NCBI GenBank assembly: GCA_004555765.1
Contig: SFHG01000026.1
Location: 1-28,013 of the forward strand
Length of the DNA: 28,013 bases
From: Bacteroidales bacterium
GTDB taxonomy: Bacteria; Bacteroidota; Bacteroidia; Bacteroidales; Porphyromonadaceae
Direction: 5' to 3'
Under the pieces are notes generated by a model. That model did no database searches and had not been told where the DNA came from. It saw only the letters and a program-made list of their open reading frames with translations. The position numbers were made by a program, and so were the translations under genes. Positions 8,521 to 16,652 of the stretch are shown in pieces (position 1 is the first letter of the stretch; the number at the start of each line of letters is the position of its first letter).

Positions 8521-8597
8521 GTACCGAGACAATCCCGAGACACGTACCGGGACATCCAAGAGACACAGACCAAGGAGAACCTTCCGGTACGTACCGG
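8521..8597. repeat. interspersed repeat cluster 3 between convergent genes
   Basis: The 98-nt gap between the convergent GHL10 and outer-membrane barrel genes is almost entirely repeat. It contains GAGACACGTACCGGGA (8537-8552), GAGACACAGACC (8560-8571) and a perfect 14-nt palindrome CCGGTACGTACCGG (8584-8597). No T-run follows, so it is not a typical intrinsic terminator. Confidence 0.7.
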
Positions 8598-8610
8598 ATT
8601 TCAGGGATCG

Positions 8611-11235
8611 TCAGAACATCATACGGAAAGTGAGAACCACCTCCCTCGGTCTCAATGTGACAGAATGGACTCTCATCACACCCATTCCCGCCGTGACGGA
8701 TGAGTACGTACCGTTCCCGGTAAGGTTATTGCCCGAGAGCCGGATCCGGTATTTACCTTTTGACCATCTCAAGAAGGCCTCTGCATTATTGAAGCGATTA
8801 AATCCGTTGTGGCGATTGCCTACCCAGTCTTGAGAGAATACACCTCCTACCAGCCAGTTATTCAAGAAGCTGAAATTAAGCCGGATTTTGTAGCCGAATA
8901 GGGTCATATCCGTTTGTTCTATACTCGGGAAACGGCTGCCCATGTAATTTCCTTGGAGTTCGACATTCATCCTGCGACGCAGGAAGTCGGAGCTTAGGAC
9001 GGTTTCGATGTTCCAATTCAGCAACCTATGCGAAAAATCGTGTCCATTCCTCATCAGAGAGAAAGACGAATTGGAAAGTGCCCCATTGAGGCGAAGAATC
9101 GTATTCTGCTCAAAGAAGTTTTTTTGAAAGATCAGATTCAGACTTTGGGTTCCGAATCGGTTTCTTCCTGCCGCGATACCGCTTTGAGCCGAATCCTCCG
9201 TGATTTGGTCACTGACTACTTGATCACTTCCTCCGGTAAGCAACACGCCGAGCAGAGTAAGGTGAAGACCGTTCAATACATCCTTGTGGGTCCAGTTGAT
9301 CGTACCCCGGTAGGTGCGACCTTTTTTAAGCGTGCCCGCACCCAGCGTACGTCTCTCATAATAAGAAGTATGGATGGGTTGCGTCAGAAAATCGAGTAAA
9401 GTACCGTAAGTCTTCGTCGTGCCACCGGTCACGGATATTTTGTCCGAACGGGTAAACTCATAGGAAACGCTAAGGTATGCATTCGGGCTGAAGTAAACAC
9501 CCGGATTGGCACTCTCTCCCGTCAAATTGCGAAAATAGAGCAGTTGCAACTCCATAGGTGTACCAAGCTCACAAGATACCCGGGAAAAGGAATACCTAAA
9601 GTAGGGCGACGGTGAGACAAAAAGAGAAAAACCGGAGAGATCGTTTTCCCCGATGTCGCTGCCGGTCTTTAGGGTATCGAAAGCTCCTCCAAGGTCTCCT
9701 TTGACTCCGAATGTCCAAGCTCCTCCCAAAGGCAACACATAGGAGCTGCTCCAAGAGGTACTCAGCCGTTGGGACTGCACCTCCTGCTCGGAACTGCCAT
9801 TGCCACTTGCGATACTGAGCATCTGCCCGGGAGCGGACAAAAAGGAAATCCGCCCACTTACCCCTTGGACACGCAAACCGTTACGAGAGAGCAAACGGGT
9901 GTCATTTTGAACACGGAGATAGGGCGCTCTGAAGCGTTGGGTAAACCGCTCTTCGTTCACCCGCCGGGAAATGACGTAGGCGTTGTCAGAAACTTCACCC
10001 ACAATGGAGGTGCGGTTCTTTAGGTACCTTAGAGAGTCATTGGTCTCGTACTCGATTCCGGCATCTATGGACCACGCTCCGATCGAAGACTGCACGGCAT
10101 CATCAATCGAGATTAGAGGGACATTTTGATCGGGCAAGAGATAGGATTCCCTGCTGTACTCCATAATATCCTTTTTACTGTAGCCCACCGAGAGATTGAG
10201 AGAGAGCTCTGCATCATTTCTCAGTTTGGCTATGCTGTGGTAATCGCCCAGTGCCCCATACCCTTTTTTGTACCGCTCGGGAGGGATAGGAGGACTATAA
10301 CCCGTTATATTCTCGGGTATGACTCCCCGAATAGGCAGCTCTTCATCATCTCCTGCGAGGGTTATACGGGGCATAAGTTCATCTATGAGGTTCGTCCCTA
10401 AGTTGTCTCCTTTGAGTTCGTACAGTTGCTGACTGCCGGGAGACACTTTTAGCGCAAATCCGCCCAGCCTGAAGAGGAATCCCTCGCCAATGCCTGCCCC
10501 GGTCTCCAGATAACCTACGGGTCTGAGCTTGGCATTCTCTTTGAGCTTTATGTCGAGTGCGGCCGCATCCTGGTTGGATAGACCTCTAAGCAGTCTGACA
10601 GGTTCGTGATTCTCGTACACGGAAATGGAGGCCACATCGTCAGGATTGATGTTTTTTGTGGCAATCGTGTATTTGTTCTTTAGGAGATCCAATCCCTCGA
10701 TGTAGAACTTATTGATCGGCTTCTCGTTGTACAAAATTCTACCGCTTGCCTCAACTCTTACGCCGGGAATGCGCCTGATGAGATCCTCGAGTGCATTGTC
10801 CCCCTTGGAGGAGAGAAACAGGGCATTGTAGTTGATGGTATCACCCTTTTGGTTCACCGGGACTGCTTTCACGGTTACTTCTCTCAGGGTCACGCTACTT
10901 TCCTTCAGTACAATATCCAAGTGAGAGGGAAGAGGGGCAAACCGGCCGGAGTAATCTTTATATCCGAGAAGTTTGCATCTGACGACGACCGCTTCGCCAC
11001 CCGCGGGGATTCTCACGGAGAGGGCGTACTTCCCGTCTTTAGCGGATAGGTCATACCCGTAGAGCACCTTGCCGTCGGGGCTCACGACCTGTACAATGGC
11101 ATCCGAGACAGGCGCTCCCTGCTCGTCGCGGACGACTCCCGAGAGAGAGACGGCACCTTTCACCTGCGAGAAGGCGGGACGGGGAAGGAGCAGAGTGAGC
11201 AAAAGGCAAAAGAAGACAAACTTGCGTACATCCAT
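8611..11235 (-). CDS. TonB-receptor-like outer-membrane beta-barrel with carboxypeptidase-like N-domain
   Basis: I chose the ATG at 11235 because it stands directly before a signal peptide (MDVRKFVFFCLLLTLLLPRPAFSQ); an ATG at 11280 would add 15 non-signal residues and overlap the upstream gene by 8 nt. The 874-residue protein has an N-terminal carboxypeptidase-regulatory-like Ig domain (SLSGVVRDEQGAPVSDAIVQV), then a plug-like domain (ALEDLIRRIPGVRVEASGRILYNEKPINKFYIEGLDLL), then a long barrel ending in RMMF. The terminal aromatic residue is the usual outer-membrane barrel end. I see no SusC-type TonB box, so energy coupling is uncertain. It follows a GLPGLI-family gene by 37 nt, a pairing recurrent in Bacteroidetes. 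Role: probably an outer-membrane receptor or channel with unknown ligand. Confidence 0.87.
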   Translation of the reverse strand: MDVRKFVFFCLLLTLLLPRPAFSQVKGAVSLSGVVRDEQGAPVSDAIVQVVSPDGKVLYGYDLSAKDGKYALSVRIPAGGEAVVVRCKLLGYKDYSGRFAPLPSHLDIVLKESSVTLREVTVKAVPVNQKGDTINYNALFLSSKGDNALEDLIRRIPGVRVEASGRILYNEKPINKFYIEGLDLLKNKYTIATKNINPDDVASISVYENHEPVRLLRGLSNQDAAALDIKLKENAKLRPVGYLETGAGIGEGFLFRLGGFALKVSPGSQQLYELKGDNLGTNLIDELMPRITLAGDDEELPIRGVIPENITGYSPPIPPERYKKGYGALGDYHSIAKLRNDAELSLNLSVGYSKKDIMEYSRESYLLPDQNVPLISIDDAVQSSIGAWSIDAGIEYETNDSLRYLKNRTSIVGEVSDNAYVISRRVNEERFTQRFRAPYLRVQNDTRLLSRNGLRVQGVSGRISFLSAPGQMLSIASGNGSSEQEVQSQRLSTSWSSSYVLPLGGAWTFGVKGDLGGAFDTLKTGSDIGENDLSGFSLFVSPSPYFRYSFSRVSCELGTPMELQLLYFRNLTGESANPGVYFSPNAYLSVSYEFTRSDKISVTGGTTKTYGTLLDFLTQPIHTSYYERRTLGAGTLKKGRTYRGTINWTHKDVLNGLHLTLLGVLLTGGSDQVVSDQITEDSAQSGIAAGRNRFGTQSLNLIFQKNFFEQNTILRLNGALSNSSFSLMRNGHDFSHRLLNWNIETVLSSDFLRRRMNVELQGNYMGSRFPSIEQTDMTLFGYKIRLNFSFLNNWLVGGVFSQDWVGNRHNGFNRFNNAEAFLRWSKGKYRIRLSGNNLTGNGTYSSVTAGMGVMRVHSVTLRPREVVLTFRMMF

Positions 11236-11272
11236 ACCGAGAGACGACTTTGTCCGAAAATAGGGACGAGGA

Positions 11273-12202
11273 TCAGTCATTGACGCGGAAAAGTCTCAAG
11301 AAGTCTTCCGGCAAAACCTTTTCCTCAGGATTCCAGAAAAGCGTGTGGAGCTTGGTACGTTGCTCCTTTGGGAGATCCTTGACCATATCGCCGACCGAAG
11401 AGAAAAAGTCCCAACGGTGTCTGGCGATCAGCTTGTGCCAGTTGAGCAAAGAGAGGTAATTCAGTTTGTTCTCGTCCTCGAAAAACATCCCGTTGCCGCC
11501 CTTTCTGATCACCACGGCACGGTACTTAATCTCTCCATCTTGGCTGTCGGCACTAAGGATCACACCCGGAAGCCCGCGCAGTTTCCAGGGACCTTCACTG
11601 ACCGGTATCTCTTCGGTGAAGTACGCTTTCCACTCCCTTCCCCTGAAGTTTGCCGTAGCCGCATGACACTTATAGTCCGCGACAGAGAGGGTATCCTCCG
11701 GGTAAAGGGTCCAGGGAATGGCTGCATCGGAGAGCGGTTCGCTGTAAAAGTAGGTTCCCATAGCGAAAGCGTGCTCTTCCCAGATTTCCTGCCGTTTGTC
11801 CTGATGTAGGGTGCCTTTCTTAACAGGATTGGCTCCGATGGAGTCATTCAAGTTATTAAACCGACCGATTGTAACCCTGAAGTTTAAGAGACTCAATACA
11901 GAATCCATCTTAAAATCTTCGTAGTCCCGGAAGAGGGTGTGGTCATTCGACACTTGCAGGATGAAATAACCCGTTTTCAGATTACGGGACTTATTCCTGA
12001 ACTCGGGATCCAGCACCGTACTCTCGTAGATGATCTCCAAGTGGTCGGTTCCCAGATCCTTTACCGGATCAAGGTTGGCTATTTCGTTGACCATATCCTC
12101 GTTGCCGATCACCCGAATTTGGGCAAAAGACGGACAAAGGGATCCGGCTAAGAAACACAGAGACAATAAGAAGAGCTTGTGGACGGAAGTGTTCGTACGC
12201 AT
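11273..12202 (-). CDS. GLPGLI family exported protein
   Basis: A 309-residue protein with a signal peptide (about residues 1-27, ending PSFAQ) and the family-defining motif at 205-215, here WKLRGLPGVIL with GLPGV at 210-214. GLPGLI proteins are Bacteroidetes-specific, predicted periplasmic and of unknown function, and are often encoded next to TonB-receptor-like barrels, as here. The two genes form a minus-strand operon, with this gene first and a -7 box about 170 nt upstream. Family call strong; function unknown. Confidence 0.88.
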   Translation of the reverse strand: MRTNTSVHKLFLLSLCFLAGSLCPSFAQIRVIGNEDMVNEIANLDPVKDLGTDHLEIIYESTVLDPEFRNKSRNLKTGYFILQVSNDHTLFRDYEDFKMDSVLSLLNFRVTIGRFNNLNDSIGANPVKKGTLHQDKRQEIWEEHAFAMGTYFYSEPLSDAAIPWTLYPEDTLSVADYKCHAATANFRGREWKAYFTEEIPVSEGPWKLRGLPGVILSADSQDGEIKYRAVVIRKGGNGMFFEDENKLNYLSLLNWHKLIARHRWDFFSSVGDMVKDLPKEQRTKLHTLFWNPEEKVLPEDFLRLFRVND

Positions 12203-12371
12203 ATCTTTATTATGGGGCAGAATTAAAATTTAGTGGCATCAAAAAGAAGAGAGTCCACACGGCTGTTATTCAATCTCCGTCTTAAGACTCAGTCGTGTCT
12301 TATTATCCTTTTGTTCGTAATCTTTAAGGTTTGTGATATACACTTAGCCTTATGGACTCTCTTCTGTTTCA

Positions 12372-12401
12372 CAAATATACTTTCTCCCGAGAAAAAGCAA
12401 A
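12372..12401 (-). promoter_or_regulatory. Bacteroidetes promoter for the GLPGLI/outer-membrane barrel operon
   Basis: On the minus strand a TATATTTG -7 box (12372-12379) is preceded by TTTG (12398-12401) with an 18-nt gap, close to the usual -33/-7 arrangement. This is the best two-part promoter in the window. It leaves a leader of about 160 nt before the ATG at 12202, in which I see no known riboswitch. Confidence 0.65.
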
Positions 12402-12503
12402 ACAAACAGCATTTGTTTTAACACAAACAATTAAAACGCCACATGATGAGTACCGATAATCGTTAAGACGATCGACACCAAATCCAAAACCATGTCGCAC
12501 TTT

Positions 12504-12583
12504 GGTACGTACCAAAAAATTATCCTTGGTACGTATGTCGTTTCTTAATGGGTTCGGGCAAAAATTTCTCTTCGGTCCGTACC
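12504..12583. repeat. interspersed repeat cluster 4 (A/T-flanked variant)
   Basis: This lies between the GLPGLI promoter and the 3' end of the ATP-grasp gene. It contains GGTACGTACC (12504-12513) inside the palindrome TTTGGTACGTACCAAA, GGTACGTATGTC (12528-12539) and GGTCCGTACC (12574-12583). The arms ACGTACCAA (12507-12515) and TTGGTACGT (12525-12533 region) form a perfect 9-bp stem with a roughly 10-nt loop. Flanks are AAA/TTT rather than the GAGA/TCTC seen elsewhere. The rest of the 434-nt gap (12203-12636) holds the promoter and no gene. Confidence 0.65.
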
Positions 12584-12636
12584 AAATTTTGGTGCAGCTG
12601 TCTTCAGTCCGAAATGTCCCCACAGGGCTCCTTCTT

Positions 12637-13686
12637 TCAAACAGTGAGGAGGGCGCAGAAGCGGGTGTCGGGGGTGACGGGCGTAAGGGGATAGCGCCCG
12701 GGAGACAAAGAATCGCCGAGTGCCTTTTGCCCGAAATACAGGGGTTCCTTCCCCGAGAATACCCCGCAGTCGCCGAAAAGGATCTCGAAGCGGGAAGCCT
12801 CAGGGAATAGTTCCTCGAGCTTCAGAGCCAGGTGCCCCATCGTCCTTCGGATATTGACTTCGATGAGGGGGACGATGCAGAGCCTCCCGTCACTCCGATA
12901 GGTCAGCGTATCGACGCCTATCAGTCCCGAGTATCCCCTCAAGTCGAAACCCCGGAGCGCTTCCGTAAGGAGCGCTATGTACCAGCCGAAGTACGCTTGC
13001 ATCTCTGCTTTATGGGGGGCGTTAAGCCGGTTACCCGCATACCGTCCCGTCTCGGTCTCGAAGAGACTCGTCCCGAGGAATCGAACCGTCCCATCTCCGG
13101 AGAGGTAGAACTCGAACCCCAAGTCTTCGACCTTTTCGTAGTACGGCTCCGCAATGACCGGCATCCGACCGCCGTTCACCTCCTGTGGAGTGCTTCCTTT
13201 GGGGAAGAAAGACACTCCCCTACCCGAACTGCCGAACAGCCCCTTCCTAACCTGCGGATACGTGGGGAAAGGGGCACCGGGGCGGACGACCAAAGGGTGA
13301 ATGACTTCGGGCGAAAAGTGTCGTCCTTCGTCCAAAAGAAGAATCCTTTCAAAAAGTTCGGGAGATCTGAGCCGATTACCCCGGAAGCGCATTTCTTCAT
13401 CCGAGTGGGAGACCGCCCCGAATCGGGCGAGCTCCGGCGCCCACCCCCAGGGTTCAATCACGTCATCCTTAGCAGGGCAGGTCACAAACGAGGGGAGGGG
13501 AAAGTCCCGGAGCTGTGACTCCGGCACGAGGATTCTCTCACCCTCTTCCGCCCAATAGACCGGAAGCGTAGCGAGATCCCGGCGGAGGAGACGGACGTTT
13601 TTCGCAGGAGTGAAGCCGCGTCCTTTTTCCGAAGACAAGAGGAGAGAGGCTTCGTACCCGGGATTATAGAAGTGTACGCGTGCCAT
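12637..13686 (-). CDS. ATP-grasp-like protein at the end of the queuosine operon
   Basis: A 349-residue protein that I read as ATP-grasp-like. Supporting segments are a pre-ATP-grasp start (FYNPGYEASLLL, 6-17), a lysine plus glycine-rich loop K148-GLFGSSGRG (to 157), the EPYYEKVEDLGFEFY strand (180-194), GVDTLTY (257-263) and a metal-binding-like EVNIRRTMG (276-284). I recall similar uncharacterised proteins in other Bacteroidales, but no function. ATP-grasp enzymes ligate a carboxylate to an amine or thiol through an acyl-phosphate. It starts 12 nt after queE in the same orientation, so it is probably co-transcribed; a role linked to preQ0 or tRNA modification is inference from position only. 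Confidence 0.7.
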   Translation of the reverse strand: MARVHFYNPGYEASLLLSSEKGRGFTPAKNVRLLRRDLATLPVYWAEEGERILVPESQLRDFPLPSFVTCPAKDDVIEPWGWAPELARFGAVSHSDEEMRFRGNRLRSPELFERILLLDEGRHFSPEVIHPLVVRPGAPFPTYPQVRKGLFGSSGRGVSFFPKGSTPQEVNGGRMPVIAEPYYEKVEDLGFEFYLSGDGTVRFLGTSLFETETGRYAGNRLNAPHKAEMQAYFGWYIALLTEALRGFDLRGYSGLIGVDTLTYRSDGRLCIVPLIEVNIRRTMGHLALKLEELFPEASRFEILFGDCGVFSGKEPLYFGQKALGDSLSPGRYPLTPVTPDTRFCALLTV

Positions 13687-13698
13687 AGACGCGGGGAC

Positions 13699-14298
13699 TC
13701 AGGAAATGCGGAGAAATTTGTGCATCTGCACCGAGAGCCGCCACCGGGGGTCTTTGCGGATGAGGTCCATACATAGGGCGAGATTGTCCTGTGAGAAGAG
13801 TTCTTTCCCGCTATCTGCTTTGCCCTCGAAAATGGGAGAGAGGAAGTAATTTCGCGCCAAGGGCAAGTCATCGACGGACGGTATCTCAAGCCCATTCGCG
13901 ACGGGGTAACGAAACTCGCCCACCTCTATGCCGTCAAAATTTTTCCACAGGGTCGGGAGATCCACCTTGGGCGAACACGAAATGTAGTCCAGCCCCTTGG
14001 GCGGACGCATCGTTCCATTGGTCTCGACAGCCTGCCGGTACCCGAGGCTCTTGAAGCGGAGGACGGTTTCTTCCGTAAGCTGCAGGAGAGGCTCGCCACC
14101 TGTCCAGATAAGGAAAAAAGTCCCTTCCTTCCGAACCTCTGAAACGAGCCTGTCCAAGGTGTATTTTTCGCCAAAACTAAAGTCCGTGTCACAGAAGTCA
14201 CAGGACAAATTGCACCCCGACAGCCGTACAAAAGTCGCCAGACGACCGAAGTTGGCGCCTTCGCCCTGCAGAGAGGTAAAGATTTCGCGAACAATCAT
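13699..14298 (-). CDS. queE: 7-carboxy-7-deazaguanine synthase (radical SAM)
   Basis: QueE converts 6-carboxytetrahydropterin to 7-carboxy-7-deazaguanine in preQ0/queuosine synthesis. I chose the ATG at 14298 (199 residues), which gives the family start MIVREIFTSLQGEG and an 11-nt gap after queD; an ATG at 14334 would overlap queD. The 4Fe-4S cysteines are C29, C33 and C36 (CNLSCDFC, CxxxCxxC). The SAM-contacting GGEP follows at 67-70. The third gene of a queC-queD-queE-ATP-grasp operon. Confidence 0.92.
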   Translation of the reverse strand: MIVREIFTSLQGEGANFGRLATFVRLSGCNLSCDFCDTDFSFGEKYTLDRLVSEVRKEGTFFLIWTGGEPLLQLTEETVLRFKSLGYRQAVETNGTMRPPKGLDYISCSPKVDLPTLWKNFDGIEVGEFRYPVANGLEIPSVDDLPLARNYFLSPIFEGKADSGKELFSQDNLALCMDLIRKDPRWRLSVQMHKFLRIS

Positions 14299-14309
14299 AG
14301 AGATCTCTG

Positions 14310-14729
14310 TCAGAGCGAAGCCGTTGCGGAGCACTTGCGCGTCTCTTCAACGCGACACGACACGAGCGAGCAAGGGTATCCTTTCAGAAGTCCGGGTCCG
14401 ACCTCGTGGAGCAAGAAAAGAGCCATATTCTCAGCCGTGGGGTTAAACGGCACCGTCACGATACTCTCCGGAGAGAGTGCCGTAAGCACAGGGAGGTAAG
14501 GGTCTTTTTCCCAAAGCAGATACTTGTGATCCCACTCCTCCTCGAGCCAAGAGCAGAGCGTCTCTTTGATTACGGAGAAGTCGACCACCCGACCAAGAGG
14601 GTCGAGATCGTCGGACGTGACACGGAAGTAGATTCGGTAATTGTGTCCGTGCAGATGCTTACACTTGCTCTCGTGATCAACGACGCGGTGGCCGCAAGAG
14701 ATGTCGTGGTAGCGTTCGATTTCGATCAT
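14310..14729 (-). CDS. queD: 6-carboxytetrahydropterin synthase
   Basis: QueD makes 6-carboxytetrahydropterin from dihydroneopterin triphosphate. The 139-residue protein shows the zinc histidines H14, H27 and H29 (GHRV and HLHGHNY), the likely catalytic cysteine C23, and WDHK at about 66-69 supplying the Asp/His pair. CRVEET near the C-terminus is also typical. The start overlaps the queC stop by 4 nt (ATGA), so the pair is translationally coupled. Confidence 0.92.
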   Translation of the reverse strand: MIEIERYHDISCGHRVVDHESKCKHLHGHNYRIYFRVTSDDLDPLGRVVDFSVIKETLCSWLEEEWDHKYLLWEKDPYLPVLTALSPESIVTVPFNPTAENMALFLLHEVGPGLLKGYPCSLVSCRVEETRKCSATASL

Positions 14730-15415
14730 TTGAGAAGTCCGTTGTCTCTAAGCGCCTGCTCGCGTTCGCGACAGGTGGCACATTCACCACAAGGCTTGTC
14801 GCCTCCCTTGTAGCAGCTCCAAGTGGTATCGTAATCTATGCCGAGCTTTACGCCGATGGCGACGATATCCGACTTCGAAAGGTGGGTGTAAGGTGCGTAC
14901 AGTCTGACGTCGTTGTAGGTACCCGCGAGGACGGCATCGTTCATCGCGTCGATGAACTGTGGCGTGCAGTCGGGGTATATGGCGTGATCGCCCGCATGGT
15001 TCGCGAGCATCACGGTCGTCGCTCCGAGCGACTCGGCATAGCCCGCCGCTATGGCGATCATAATGCCGTTGCGAAACGGCACGACCGTACTCTTGAGGTT
15101 ATCCAAGGCATAGTCTGCGTCCGGTATCGCGTCTGCACCTTCGAGGAGGCTGCTTTTGAAGTCCGCTTTGATAAAACCCATCGGTATCACCCTGTGGGGA
15201 ATGCCGAGAAGCTCGCAGTGGTACTTGGCCCACTTAATTTCGTTTGCGGCATGGTTGGCACCGTAGTCGAAGGTGATGGCGAGACGCACCTCGTCCGCGT
15301 AGTCGTGCAGCAGGGTGACACTGTCCATACCACCGGAGAGTATGACGATCTTGTCTCTTGATTTATCGTCCGCCACGGACGGCAGACCGAGATCTTTGGT
15401 ACTTTTTTCTTCCAT
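14726..15415 (-). CDS. queC: 7-cyano-7-deazaguanine synthase
   Basis: QueC turns 7-carboxy-7-deazaguanine into preQ0 using ATP and ammonia. The 229-residue protein has the PP-loop SGGMDS (27-32) and a C-terminal zinc knuckle of C201, C209, C212 and C215. It carries about 20 extra N-terminal residues before the core. It is the first gene of the operon, with a -7 box about 77 nt upstream. No queF is adjacent, so the step from preQ0 to preQ1 must be encoded elsewhere if queuosine is the product. Confidence 0.93.
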   Translation of the reverse strand: MEEKSTKDLGLPSVADDKSRDKIVILSGGMDSVTLLHDYADEVRLAITFDYGANHAANEIKWAKYHCELLGIPHRVIPMGFIKADFKSSLLEGADAIPDADYALDNLKSTVVPFRNGIMIAIAAGYAESLGATTVMLANHAGDHAIYPDCTPQFIDAMNDAVLAGTYNDVRLYAPYTHLSKSDIVAIGVKLGIDYDTTWSCYKGGDKPCGECATCREREQALRDNGLLK

Positions 15416-15491
15416 TTGTCATTGAAGCGCCCTTCCCCGGGCAGAGAAAAATCTGTCGCTAATTTTGTGCTATTCTTTCTAAATCCGGGTA

Positions 15492-15499
15492 CAAAGATA
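15492..15499 (-). promoter_or_regulatory. Bacteroidetes -7 box upstream of queC
   Basis: On the minus strand this reads TATCTTTG, an exact TAnnTTTG match. Transcription would begin near 15485 and leave a leader of about 70 nt. I looked for a preQ1 riboswitch in that leader and did not find the expected pattern. Confidence 0.6.
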
Positions 15500-15590
15500 C
15501 CCCTTTTCTCACTTATGGGGAGGTGGGGCAGCAGGTCGCACTGCTGTGCTCTTCCGTCCTTCTTTGTCTCCACGGAGAGGAGGAAATTTT

Positions 15591-15669
15591 GCACGTACCG
15601 AGACGATCTCGAGACACGTACCGGGGAGAAAGCGAGATACAGACCGGGAAGATCGGCCGGGTCTGTACC
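15591..15669. repeat. interspersed repeat cluster 5 between divergent queC and bamD
   Basis: Three forward copies, CACGTACCGAGA (15592-15603), GAGACACGTACCGGGGA (15611-15627) and GAGATACAGACCGGGA (15634-15649), are followed by one reverse copy GGTCTGTACC (15660-15669). The last two form an inverted pair. The gap 15416-15812 (397 nt) otherwise holds the two divergent promoter boxes and no gene. A repeat cluster between divergent promoters cannot be acting only as a terminator. Confidence 0.7.
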
Positions 15670-15752
15670 TCCCGGTTTCCGGGGCTTGGACTGTGGGAGA
15701 CTCCGGGCGGGCGAAGCGCCGTCAGACCTGAGGGTAACTGCAGAAAAATCGT

Positions 15753-15760
15753 TACCTTTG
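15753..15760 (+). promoter_or_regulatory. Bacteroidetes -7 box upstream of bamD
   Basis: TACCTTTG is an exact TAnnTTTG match, 53 nt before the bamD ATG. No clear -33 TTTG is visible. Confidence 0.6.
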
Positions 15761-15812
15761 CACGAACTATCCGATGGAGCCCGAGAGCCCCAAATAGTGC
15801 ATACCGTTTGAG

Positions 15813-16646
15813 ATGACAGTTATGATGAGAAAAAGAGCCCTCTTCCCCGTTCTCTTGGCGTTGACTTTCTTCCTGGGAAGTTGCTCCGAGTATATGAGGG
15901 TGCAGGAGAGTACCGACGTGATGGAGAAATACTCCTACGCAAAGAAGTACTACAATAGCAAGGATTACAAAAAAGCGGCAGAGCTCCTCGTCGTGGTGGC
16001 TCCGTATCTCCGGGGTACCAAAGACGGAGAAGAGGCGGCGTATCTCTTGGCTCAATCCTACTACGGGGACAAGTCCTACGAGGACGCGTACCGCTATTTC
16101 GTCCAATATTACAAGCAGTACCCGAATGGCGAATACGCCGAGTTGGCGCACTTCTACGCCGGGTACGGTCTGGCTCTCGACCCTCCGGATCCCCGCCTCG
16201 ACCAGTCTCAGACCTTGAGCGCCATGAAGGAGTTGCAGGGATTCATCGACAGCTATCCGAAGAGCGAAAAAGTACCCGAAGCCCGTCAGAAGCTTTTTGA
16301 CCTCCAAGATCACCTTGCGCTCAAAGAGTTGCTGAACGTAGAGCTGTACTACAACCTCGGCAACTACCTCTTCAATAACTACGAGAGTGCCATCGTAACC
16401 GCGAGGGAAGCACTGAAGAGCTACTCGCTCACGAAGTACGCGGAGGATCTCCACTACTACATCGTGGCTTCCATGTATCAGGTAGCCAAAAACTCGGTTC
16501 TCTCCAAACAGCAAGACCGTCTCCGCGAGCTCCGCGACGAATACTACAATTACATCAACGAATTTCCCGAAGGCAAACACCGCGCGGAGCTGGACAAGTA
16601 CTTCGCGTATGCCGAGAAACACATCAAAGACGATCTCAATCAATAA
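15813..16646 (+). CDS. bamD: outer membrane assembly lipoprotein BamD
   Basis: A 277-residue lipoprotein with a signal peptide and lipobox FLGSC (lipidated Cys C24), then helical TPR-like repeats (YNSKDYKKAAELL, YGDKSYEDAYRYFVQYYKQYPN, FIDSYPKSEKVPEA). This is the pattern of BamD, the inner-leaflet lipoprotein partner of BamA in inserting beta-barrels into the outer membrane. The start could be 15813 or the nearby ATGs at 15822/15825 without affecting the signal peptide. A Bacteroidetes -7 box precedes it and rpoZ follows after 6 nt, a gene pairing I associate with Bacteroidales. Confidence 0.9.
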   Translation: MTVMMRKRALFPVLLALTFFLGSCSEYMRVQESTDVMEKYSYAKKYYNSKDYKKAAELLVVVAPYLRGTKDGEEAAYLLAQSYYGDKSYEDAYRYFVQYYKQYPNGEYAELAHFYAGYGLALDPPDPRLDQSQTLSAMKELQGFIDSYPKSEKVPEARQKLFDLQDHLALKELLNVELYYNLGNYLFNNYESAIVTAREALKSYSLTKYAEDLHYYIVASMYQVAKNSVLSKQQDRLRELRDEYYNYINEFPEGKHRAELDKYFAYAEKHIKDDLNQ

Positions 16647-16652
16647 CGTCCC

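Noticed and set aside
12369..12623. Minus-strand frame of 84 codons between the GLPGLI and ATP-grasp genes
   Set aside because: It is built from the repeat cluster and overlaps the GLPGLI promoter.
15416..15485. preQ1 riboswitch in the queC leader
   Set aside because: No preQ1-I pattern of a C/G stem followed by an A-rich tail is visible on the minus strand.
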